A stretch of 15,990 nucleotides of DNA. It comes from an uncultured Chitinophagaceae bacterium (GTDB lineage: Bacteria; Bacteroidota; Bacteroidia; Chitinophagales; Chitinophagaceae). This document shows, piece after piece, positions 7,780 to 14,759 of this stretch. The stretch lies in the NCBI GenBank assembly GCA_946479005.1, contig CAMLEM010000005.1:1-15990 (forward strand). Direction: 5' to 3'. The position numbers and the translations under genes are program-made. The notes beneath the pieces are model-generated. The model was not told the origin of the DNA. It saw only the letters and a list, made by a program, of their open reading frames with translations, and did no database searches. Each line of letters opens with the position of its first letter. Position 1 is the stretch's first letter.

Positions 7780-9920
7780 CAGTGTATCAGTACGAAAGTT
7801 CCTTTCATATCGTGCTTTTCACCATTTCTAAGATCAATGGCACGCAGCACCCACACATAAGCTCCGGTTTCCTGTATTACACCTTTCCACCGGCCATCCC
7901 AACCCGCATCCTTGATGCTCGTGCTAAAAAGTTTCTGTCCCCACCGGTTGTAAATGGAAAACTCGTGCAGATCGAATTCTTTAGTGATCGTGGGACGGAA
8001 AAGATCATTTTTCCCATCGTTATTCGGGGTGAACCCCGTGGGCACATAGATCCCCGGTTTGGGGTTTACTTTGATGTAAACAGAGTCGGAATCAACGCAA
8101 CCTGCATCATTTTCCACGGTCACTTTATACCACATACTTTTCGGAGGCAGCGCGACGGGGTTGGAGAGGGTCGAATCCGATAAACCCGTTTTCGGTGACC
8201 AGGCAAACTGGGAACCGCCACCCGTGACAAAGAGCTGTACCGGTACATTGGCTTCCACCGTCATATCCGGCGGTGCCTGGATATCCAAATGATCCAGGTT
8301 TATCGGGATGGTAACCGACTTATTAAGGCAAGCCGCGGAGGTGATCACTTCCAGGGTAACATTGAAAGTACCCCCGCTGGGGTAAGAATGAATGGGATTT
8401 TCTTCCGTTGAAAAATTTCCGTCCCCGAAATTCCATCTATACTGCACACCACCTGCATCGGGGAAAATATTCGATTCATTCACGAACCTTACATAGCCCG
8501 AATCGCATTTGGCAACAAAACTGAATGCGGGCAGGATATTCAGGCCGCCCGGGTAAACGACCCGGCTCCTTTCTATGAAGGCGCAACCATTACCGGAGCT
8601 GATCTTCAGCGTTACTGTATAAGGGCGTGTACCATCGGCATAGGAATGAACGGGACTTTGCTGGGTGGATGTATTGCCATCCCCAAAATCCCATTCCCAG
8701 CTAAGGGTACCGGCCAGTGTGGCAAATCCATTGAACGACACGGTGGCTGTACAGGTATCTGAAATGGAATAATCGAAACCGTTCAGTGGGTTCACAGAAA
8801 GATCATTGATAAAATTCGGAAGGCCGAGGACACTGAAGCCGGGCGCCAGGTCGATCTTATCTTTTTGAAAATTGCACCCCAGTCCTTTGACATTGGGCTT
8901 TGAAATGACAGAAAGGTAGGAGGAGCTTTGTGCAAAATAGATCTTGCCGTCGGGACCGAGCTGAATCCCATAATATGTTGTATTGGGTACAGGGATCCGG
9001 GTCCTTGAATTCACGATATCATCCGGGGTGGCCAGGGTGGCCTCCAACTGGAATATTTCCTTGGTAAAGGGCGCTACCAGGTAAAGTAATTTGGAATCGG
9101 GAGAAAATTCCGAGCCGATTACCTGGGTGTTCGGGAGAGTGAGCTTTCTCGGGTTGCTGATCAGGCCGGTTTGATTATTAAAGTCAAAGAGCTGGGCGAA
9201 GTTGATGGAATTGGGTCCTACCGTGGCAAAATGGGTCTGGCAAAGCATTTTACCATCAGGACTGATCTTCATTGAACCTGAATTGACAAAGAGGTTTTGA
9301 TTCATCACGTCACCGACCGTGGAAATAACGGGAGAAGTAGCCAGTCCTGCACAGGTGAAGAGCCAGGCCTGGAAAATGTTTGAATTGTTGTTGTTCAGGA
9401 TGAGCCAGACGCTTGTACCATCAGCGTGCCTGGCAGCTACCATTCTTTCCGTACAGGAAGCGGAGATCAACACATTTTTTGTGGTTACAGCACCCAGTCC
9501 TCCTGCCAGGGTCATATCAACAATGGAGTAACGATACCCGTTTTCAAAATCATTCTCGATCGCGTCGGTGGTGAAAACATAGTAGATGTTCGGGTTACCG
9601 GGAACCGGGATGATGAGGCTTGACTGAACCGCTGAAAGATGCCCCTTCAGGTTATCACCATTCTGCATTACCTGGTGATTCCTGTTATAGATGGTTACAC
9701 CATTCGTATAAAACAGCAGGCTTCCCTGTTTATTGCAAATGGAAGCGGTGCCTTCGCTGGCAGTCATTTCACTATTCGCAAGGCTCACCGGCAATACACC
9801 ATTCGGTGTAGGATTGAAATCAATACCTGCCTTGTTACCAAAATACCAGATATTATTTTCCTGAGAAAAACCAATAAAAGACAGGGTCACAAAGAATATT
9901 GCGAAAACTAGTTTATGCAT
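7779..9920 (-). CDS. Secreted PKD-domain protein with T9SS type-B (gliding-motility-associated) C-terminal sorting domain
   Basis: The protein has 713 residues. The signal peptide is MHKLVFAIFFVTLSFIGFSQ (1-20). Residues 21-385 resemble a beta-propeller-like sensor region, with repeated SPDGK-type turns (SPDGKML at 220, SPDSKLLY at 273, GPDGKIYF at 322) and the N-terminal NNIWYFGNKAGIDFN. Two PKD domains follow: WEWDFGDGNTS (408-418) and YRWNFGDGNFS (494-504), each with a P-x-HSY strand. An Ig-like segment spans about 550-618. The last ~90 residues (from PGIYVPTGFTPNNDGKNDLF) are the type-B sorting domain, with IYNRWGQKLF and GWDGRWKG motifs. The protein is therefore exported by Sec and then secreted or surface-anchored by the type IX system, possibly with the help of the coupled barrel protein. 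Its ligand is unknown. Family placement is secure. Confidence 0.93.
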   Translation of the reverse strand: MHKLVFAIFFVTLSFIGFSQENNIWYFGNKAGIDFNPTPNGVLPVSLANSEMTASEGTASICNKQGSLLFYTNGVTIYNRNHQVMQNGDNLKGHLSAVQSSLIIPVPGNPNIYYVFTTDAIENDFENGYRYSIVDMTLAGGLGAVTTKNVLISASCTERMVAARHADGTSVWLILNNNNSNIFQAWLFTCAGLATSPVISTVGDVMNQNLFVNSGSMKISPDGKMLCQTHFATVGPNSINFAQLFDFNNQTGLISNPRKLTLPNTQVIGSEFSPDSKLLYLVAPFTKEIFQLEATLATPDDIVNSRTRIPVPNTTYYGIQLGPDGKIYFAQSSSYLSVISKPNVKGLGCNFQKDKIDLAPGFSVLGLPNFINDLSVNPLNGFDYSISDTCTATVSFNGFATLAGTLSWEWDFGDGNTSTQQSPVHSYADGTRPYTVTLKISSGNGCAFIERSRVVYPGGLNILPAFSFVAKCDSGYVRFVNESNIFPDAGGVQYRWNFGDGNFSTEENPIHSYPSGGTFNVTLEVITSAACLNKSVTIPINLDHLDIQAPPDMTVEANVPVQLFVTGGGSQFAWSPKTGLSDSTLSNPVALPPKSMWYKVTVENDAGCVDSDSVYIKVNPKPGIYVPTGFTPNNDGKNDLFRPTITKEFDLHEFSIYNRWGQKLFSTSIKDAGWDGRWKGVIQETGAYVWVLRAIDLRNGEKHDMKGTFVLIH

Positions 9921-10044
9921 CGGTCGGGTTCGATATAAAGTCTTGTAAGTTGAACGGTTATTCCACTGTGAAGGCTGCCAGGGCAGGAATTAACAGCATA
10001 GGATAACTTTTAAGCAATAAAAATAGCGATTTTTACGATTTTTA
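9921..10044. other. Divergent 124-base intergenic region
   Basis: This gap separates the leftward T9SS cargo gene from the rightward giant barrel gene and should hold both promoters. I found no exact TAnnTTTG on either strand. The nearest on the plus strand is TAACTTTT at 10004-10011. The right half is A/T-rich and ends in a tandem 9-base repeat. No RNA gene or strong hairpin was seen. Confidence 0.6.
10027..10044 (+). repeat. Perfect tandem 9-base repeat (CGATTTTTA x2) abutting the GTG start
   Basis: CGATTTTTA occurs at 10027-10035 and again at 10036-10044, directly before the GTG at 10045. It could be an operator, part of a 5' leader, or a chance slippage product. Confidence 0.75.
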
Positions 10045-13000
10045 GTGTTAAACTCCCTGCTATTGAGTTTGTTATACCGGATAGGGGTGATTAGTCTGTT
10101 GGTATTGACCTCCTTGCAGGGGAAGGGACAGGTACCCGTTCCCGGGAATGAGGGAGGGAACCTCCGCAAAAAGCAATTTACGGTCTCCGGCGATAGCCTT
10201 CGCATTGACAGCTTGAGCATCGTACCCGGTTCGCTTCGCATTGAGGAAGTGAGTGATACCACTTATTATATCGACCACATCAATGCCATCCTTTACTGGA
10301 AAACAAAGCCTGCACAACCCCTGGTGAACCTGAGCTACCGGGTCTTTCCCTTCACGCTCAATCCTTATGTGCAGCGGCTGCGCTATGACAGCGTGATGAA
10401 TAATTTTTATGTGAAACCCATTGAGACCGGGATTACGGGCTATGGACAAAGAGGCATATTTGATTTCGGGACCTTAAAGGCCGAGGGAAGCTTTGGGCGA
10501 CAATTGGGCTTTGGAAACAGTCAGGATGCGGTTCTGAATTCCCAGATGAACCTGCAGCTGAGCGGGATGCTCGCTGACAGCATCGAGGTCAATGCCGCCA
10601 TCACCGATAATAATATCCCGATCCAGCCCGATGGAACCACGCAGCAGCTGAATGAGTTCGACCAGGTATTTCTCCAGTTCAAAAAAGGAGGCTGGCAGCT
10701 AAACCTGGGAGATATCGACATTCGCCAGAACACCACTTATTTTCTGAACTTCTATAAACGCCTGCAGGGAATATCCTTCCAAACCCACAACCGTTTAGGG
10801 CCACGCACCCTTTCCAATACCCTGGTTAGCGGATCCATCGCCAAAGGAAAATTTACGCGCAATATATTCCAGGGACTCGAGGGCAACCAGGGTCCCTACC
10901 GGCTCAACGGGGCCAACAGCGAGATCTTTTTCATCGTGCTGGCGAACACCGAAAGGGTGTTTCTCGACGGGGAATTGCTGCAGCGCGGGGAAGACCAGGA
11001 TTACGTGATCAATTACAATTCAGCTGAAGTAACGTTCACGCCTAAACGAATGATCACCAAGGACAGCCGGATCCAGGTTGAGTTTGAGTATGCGGACAGG
11101 AATTATCTCAATGCAAATCTCTTCGGTACACAAGAGTTGCAGTTCGGTGAAAAGCTGCGGATGCGGCTGGGTGTGTTTCAGAATAGCGATGCGAAAAATT
11201 CCCAGATCAACCAGGTGCTGGATGCCAGGCAGACCCAGTTTCTTGCAAACCTGGGAGACAGTATTCAGCGTGCCTTCTATCCTTCCGCAGTGCTCGACAG
11301 CTTCGCGACGGATAAGATCCTCTATGAAAAAGTATATGTGGGCGCGGATTCGTTTTATCGATATTCCACGGATCCCCTGCTCGCCAGGTACAGTCTTTCT
11401 TTCGTTGATGTGAAACCGGGCAACGGCGATTACGTCCCGGATTTCAATGGCGCCAATGGAAAAGTATTCCGCTATGTGGCGCCGGTCGGGGGAGTGAAGC
11501 AGGGACAGTATGAACCGGTCCAGATCCTGGTTACACCCAAAAAACAACAGGTGATCGATCTCGGGCTGGATTACGCGATCGCTCCCGGCACTTTATTGAA
11601 AACCGAGATCGCCACCAGCAATATGGATCAGAATACATTTTCTGCCAGGGACAATGGGGATGACAGGGGCTGGGCGGTGAAGATGCAGTTCAACCGAGAG
11701 AAGGCGCTGCGTGCCGCCAGCCCGGTTGAGCTTCTTACCCTGTTGGACTATGAATATGTTCAGAAGAAATTCAAGCCGCTGGAAAGGTTGAGGAACGTGG
11801 AATTTTCCAGGGACTGGGGATTGCCTCTATTCAGCCTGCCCGTGGATGAACAGATCATTCGCTCCCTGATCGGGTTGCGCAACAAAGGGAAATTCCAGGC
11901 GACCTATCAATTGATCAATTATCACCGGAGCGATAAATACGATGGGTTCCAGCACCAGCTGCTTTATTCAGGAAGCGTTAAGGGCTGGCAAATGAATCAC
12001 CAGGTGATCCTTACTCATTTCAACAGCCAGGCGAATAAGGGGAAATTCTGGCGCCCGGTGATCGACATCAGCAAACAGCTCAAACAGTTTTCTGACTGGA
12101 GGATTGGCTTCCGTTATGCCCTGGAGCATAATGATAACCGCGCCAGGGAAACGGACACTTTATTACCCACCGCATTTTCCTTTGATACTTATTCCGTGTA
12201 TCTCAAAACAGATGACGCCCGGAAGAACCGTCTTGGGATCACATTTTTCACGCGCTCCGATAAGTACCCCGGGGGAAAGGAGTTTGCCCGTGGCGACCGG
12301 AGCCTGAACCTGAACCTGGAAACCGCGCTGCTCGCCAGCCCGAAACGACAATTCTATTTCAACACCACCTTCCGAAAATTAAAAGTGTATGACGCGGCCT
12401 TTTCAAAACAGCAGGAAGATGAAACCATCCTGGGAAGAATGGAGTACGTTATGAATGAATGGAACGGGCTTTTGAATGGAAACGTGCTTTACGAAGTGGG
12501 AGCAGGGCAGGAGCAGCGACGTGACTTCGCCTACCTGGAAGTGCCCGCAGGAACCGGTCAATACGCCTGGATCGATTATAACAACGATGGCATCCAGCAA
12601 TTGAATGAATTCGAACTGGCCATCTTTCCCGACCAGGCCCGTTTCATCCGTGTGTTCACGCCCACCAATGAATTTGTCAAAGCAAATTTCATCACGTTCA
12701 ATTACAGCGTGCAGCTGAATCCCCGCTCGGTGCTCAACCAGGGCGACCTGAAAGGCATTAAAAAATTCATTTCAAAATTAAACCTCGTCAGTTCCCTGCA
12801 GGTAAGCAAGAAATCCATTGCGAAAGGGGAGTTCGAGTTCAATCCTTTCAAATATGGGGTGAACGATACGGCCCTGGTGGTGATGAACAATACCCTCCTG
12901 AACACCCTTTCCTATAATCGTTTTAGCAGTAAGTGGGGACTCGACCTCAGCAATCTTCGCAGCAATGGCAAATCCCTGTTGACCTATGGATATGAAAGCC

Positions 13001-13530
13001 GTTCCCTGAACGAATGGATGTTGAAAAGCCGCTGGAACCTGGGACAATCATTCGCCATCAATGTACAGGCAAAAAAAGGGACGAATGCACTCTATACTCC
13101 CCAGTTTGCCAACAGGAATTATGAGCTCGATATTTACAGTGTGGAACCGATGCTGGTTTACATCCGCGGCACCAGGTTCAGGGTCACCACCAGTTACCGG
13201 TATGAGAATAAGAAGAATCTGCCTGTTTACGGTACGGAGAAATCAACTTCCAACTCCTTTAACACAGAAGCGAAATACAACCTGTTGCAGAGTGCATCAT
13301 TCACGGGGAAGTTCACGCTTGACAATATAGACTACAATGCCATCGCCAATACCACCGTGAGCTATATTATGCTCAATGGTTTGCTTCCCGGTAAAAACTA
13401 CCTCTGGTCGCTGGCCTTCTCCAAAAGGCTTGTCAATAATATCGAATTGAATTTCCAGTACGATGGCAGAAAGGCGGGCGTCGCCAATACGATCCACGTG
13501 GGAAGAGTGGGATTGACCGCTTTGTTTTGA
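10045..13530 (+). CDS. Very large outer-membrane beta-barrel protein with SprA-like segments
   Basis: The protein has 1161 residues with a hydrophobic N-terminal signal (VISLLVLTSLQGKGQ, about 15-29). Residues 137-228 contain FDFGTLKAEGSFGRQLGFGN, ITDNNIPIQPDGTTQQLNEF and DQVFLQFKKGGWQLNLGDID, which resemble segments of SprA, the giant T9SS outer-membrane channel. Residues 279-353 carry FLDGELLQRGEDQDYVINYN and TKDSRIQVEFEYADRNY, a strand-rich module common in large Bacteroidota surface proteins. From about 360 on, amphipathic strands repeat to the C-terminus VGLTALF, ending in Phe. An EF-hand-like loop, DYNNDGIQQLNE, lies at 844-855. It is much smaller than SprA (about 2400 residues), so it is a relative rather than SprA itself. 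No ATG is available: GTG 10045 is the longest start, with TTG 10063/10069 and GTG 10087 as alternatives. The function is unknown; transport or surface assembly is plausible. Confidence 0.82.
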   Translation: MLNSLLLSLLYRIGVISLLVLTSLQGKGQVPVPGNEGGNLRKKQFTVSGDSLRIDSLSIVPGSLRIEEVSDTTYYIDHINAILYWKTKPAQPLVNLSYRVFPFTLNPYVQRLRYDSVMNNFYVKPIETGITGYGQRGIFDFGTLKAEGSFGRQLGFGNSQDAVLNSQMNLQLSGMLADSIEVNAAITDNNIPIQPDGTTQQLNEFDQVFLQFKKGGWQLNLGDIDIRQNTTYFLNFYKRLQGISFQTHNRLGPRTLSNTLVSGSIAKGKFTRNIFQGLEGNQGPYRLNGANSEIFFIVLANTERVFLDGELLQRGEDQDYVINYNSAEVTFTPKRMITKDSRIQVEFEYADRNYLNANLFGTQELQFGEKLRMRLGVFQNSDAKNSQINQVLDARQTQFLANLGDSIQRAFYPSAVLDSFATDKILYEKVYVGADSFYRYSTDPLLARYSLSFVDVKPGNGDYVPDFNGANGKVFRYVAPVGGVKQGQYEPVQILVTPKKQQVIDLGLDYAIAPGTLLKTEIATSNMDQNTFSARDNGDDRGWAVKMQFNREKALRAASPVELLTLLDYEYVQKKFKPLERLRNVEFSRDWGLPLFSLPVDEQIIRSLIGLRNKGKFQATYQLINYHRSDKYDGFQHQLLYSGSVKGWQMNHQVILTHFNSQANKGKFWRPVIDISKQLKQFSDWRIGFRYALEHNDNRARETDTLLPTAFSFDTYSVYLKTDDARKNRLGITFFTRSDKYPGGKEFARGDRSLNLNLETALLASPKRQFYFNTTFRKLKVYDAAFSKQQEDETILGRMEYVMNEWNGLLNGNVLYEVGAGQEQRRDFAYLEVPAGTGQYAWIDYNNDGIQQLNEFELAIFPDQARFIRVFTPTNEFVKANFITFNYSVQLNPRSVLNQGDLKGIKKFISKLNLVSSLQVSKKSIAKGEFEFNPFKYGVNDTALVVMNNTLLNTLSYNRFSSKWGLDLSNLRSNGKSLLTYGYESRSLNEWMLKSRWNLGQSFAINVQAKKGTNALYTPQFANRNYELDIYSVEPMLVYIRGTRFRVTTSYRYENKKNLPVYGTEKSTSNSFNTEAKYNLLQSASFTGKFTLDNIDYNAIANTTVSYIMLNGLLPGKNYLWSLAFSKRLVNNIELNFQYDGRKAGVANTIHVGRVGLTALF
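12574..12609 (+). other. EF-hand-like calcium-binding loop within the giant barrel protein
   Basis: The codons encode DYNNDGIQQLNE (residues 844-855), which fits D-x-N-x-D-G-x-x-x-x-x-E with all metal-ligand positions filled. It sits inside a barrel protein, so it may bind calcium in an extracellular loop. Confidence 0.6.
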
Positions 13531-13547
13531 TTCCGGGTCCCGGGATT

Positions 13548-13593
13548 GGGATTTGGAATTTGGAACCGGAATTTCTCCTTTGGGATTTGGAAT
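13548..13593 (+). repeat. Repeated GGGATTTGGAAT units in the intergenic region
   Basis: GGGATTTGGAAT appears at 13548-13559 and again at 13582-13593, with related partial copies (GGGATTGGG, GGAATTTGGAACCGGAATTT) around and between. The low-complexity block fills most of the 96 bases between the giant barrel gene and ychF. From memory, similar GATTTGGAATTTGG strings occur between genes in other Chitinophagaceae; this was not checked. Confidence 0.7.
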
Positions 13594-13598
13594 CAACG

Positions 13599-13606
13599 TA
13601 TCTTTG
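13599..13606 (+). promoter_or_regulatory. Bacteroidota-type -7 promoter element of ychF (TATCTTTG)
   Basis: TATCTTTG matches TAnnTTTG perfectly and continues as CAG. It ends 20 bases before the ychF ATG. A TTTG at 13579-13582 lies 16 bases upstream and may be the -33 half, though the spacing is slightly short. That TTTG is next to the second GGGATTTGGAAT unit. Confidence 0.65.
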
Positions 13607-13626
13607 CAGCCTTTTAAAATCAAGCG

Positions 13627-14721
13627 ATGTTACAGGCAGGAATCGTGGGGCTCCCCAATGTAGGAAAATCAACTTTATTCAATGCGGTAAGCTCCAGCGC
13701 CAAGGCGCAGGCAAGCAATTATCGCTTTTGCACCATTGACCCCAATGTGGGGCTGGTGGATGTTCCGGATCCCCGTTTGAATAAACTGGCGGAGCTGGTG
13801 CTTCCCAATCGGATCGTACCTACCCAAATAGAGATCGTGGACATAGCCGGGCTGGTGAGAGGGGCGAGTAAGGGAGAGGGGCTCGGAAACAAATTCCTGG
13901 GAAACATACGGGAGGTGGATGCCATCATCCACGTGATCCGCTGTTTCGAAGATGAGAACATCCTTCGCGATGAAGGCGCGATCAATCCTGTCAGTGATAA
14001 GGAGATCATTGAAACGGAACTGCAGCTGAAAGACCTGGAAAGCGTGGAGAAGAAGATCCAGCGGACAGAAAAACAGGCCCGGATCGACCCGAAATTGAAA
14101 TCCGAACTCGATGTACTGACCCGGTGTAAAGAACACCTCGAAAAAGGCAGGAGCATTCGCGAATTGAAACTCGCAAAGGAAGAGCGGGGCGCGATCGCCG
14201 ACCTGTTCCTTTTGACGGAAAAGCCAGTATTGTACGTAGCCAATGTGGATGAAGCTTCGATGCATACCGGTAATAAGTATTCGGAAATGCTGAAGGAAGC
14301 CGTAAAGGATGAGGCTGCACAGGTGATCATTATGAATAATTCCATCGAAGCGCAGATCGCGGAAATGGAGAACGCCGATGACCGCGCTTTGTTTATGGCA
14401 GAGTATAAGATGACCGAGCCCGCGCTTGACAGGCTTATCCACTCAGCCTATAAGCTCCTGAATCTTTATACCTATTTCACTGCCGGTGTACAGGAAGTGA
14501 GGGCCTGGACGATCCAGCAGGGCTGGAAAGCGCCCCAGGCGGCCGGCGTGATCCATACGGATTTTGAAAAAGGATTCATCAAAGCGGAGGTGATCTCCTA
14601 TGACGATTTTGTACGCTATGGTTCAGAAGCCGCCTGCCGGGAAGCCGGAAGGCTGAGGATCGAGGGAAAGGAATACGTGGTGAAGGATGGAGATGTGATG
14701 CATTTTCGGTTTAACGTGTAA
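13627..14721 (+). CDS. ychF: Redox-regulated ATPase YchF (Obg-family, OLA1 homologue)
   Basis: The protein has 364 residues, the full family length. The P-loop is GLPNVGKS (8-15) and the Walker-B/G3 motif is DIAG (72-75), followed by LVRGASKGEGLGNKFL. At the G4 position stands NVDE (206-209) instead of NKxD; this replacement is why YchF/OLA1 proteins prefer ATP over GTP. A helical coiled insertion spans about 125-185 (LKDLESVEKKIQRTEKQ). The C-terminal TGS domain (about 280-364) contains YTYFTAGVQEVRAW and ends with YVVKDGDVMHFRFNV. It is a cytoplasmic, ribosome-associated ATPase linked to stress responses. It is probably transcribed from its own promoter, with the spmAB-like gene 38 bases downstream. 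Confidence 0.98.
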   Translation: MLQAGIVGLPNVGKSTLFNAVSSSAKAQASNYRFCTIDPNVGLVDVPDPRLNKLAELVLPNRIVPTQIEIVDIAGLVRGASKGEGLGNKFLGNIREVDAIIHVIRCFEDENILRDEGAINPVSDKEIIETELQLKDLESVEKKIQRTEKQARIDPKLKSELDVLTRCKEHLEKGRSIRELKLAKEERGAIADLFLLTEKPVLYVANVDEASMHTGNKYSEMLKEAVKDEAAQVIIMNNSIEAQIAEMENADDRALFMAEYKMTEPALDRLIHSAYKLLNLYTYFTAGVQEVRAWTIQQGWKAPQAAGVIHTDFEKGFIKAEVISYDDFVRYGSEAACREAGRLRIEGKEYVVKDGDVMHFRFNV

Positions 14722-14759
14722 TCGCCGCTTCTCTTTATCTTCAGGGCCAAATTCTTTTT

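Noticed and set aside
10027..10044. Tandem 9-base repeat as the edge of a CRISPR array
   Set aside because: The units are too short and adjacent with no spacers, and no cas genes are present.
13532..13548. ATTCCGGGTCCCGGGAT as an intrinsic terminator after the giant barrel gene
   Set aside because: A stem of about six pairs can form but no T run follows; the sequence merges into the GGGATTTGGAAT repeats instead.
13675..14442. Long open frame on the minus strand inside ychF
   Set aside because: It lies entirely antisense to a well-conserved gene, its translation shows no known motif, and it has no promoter; it is a composition shadow.
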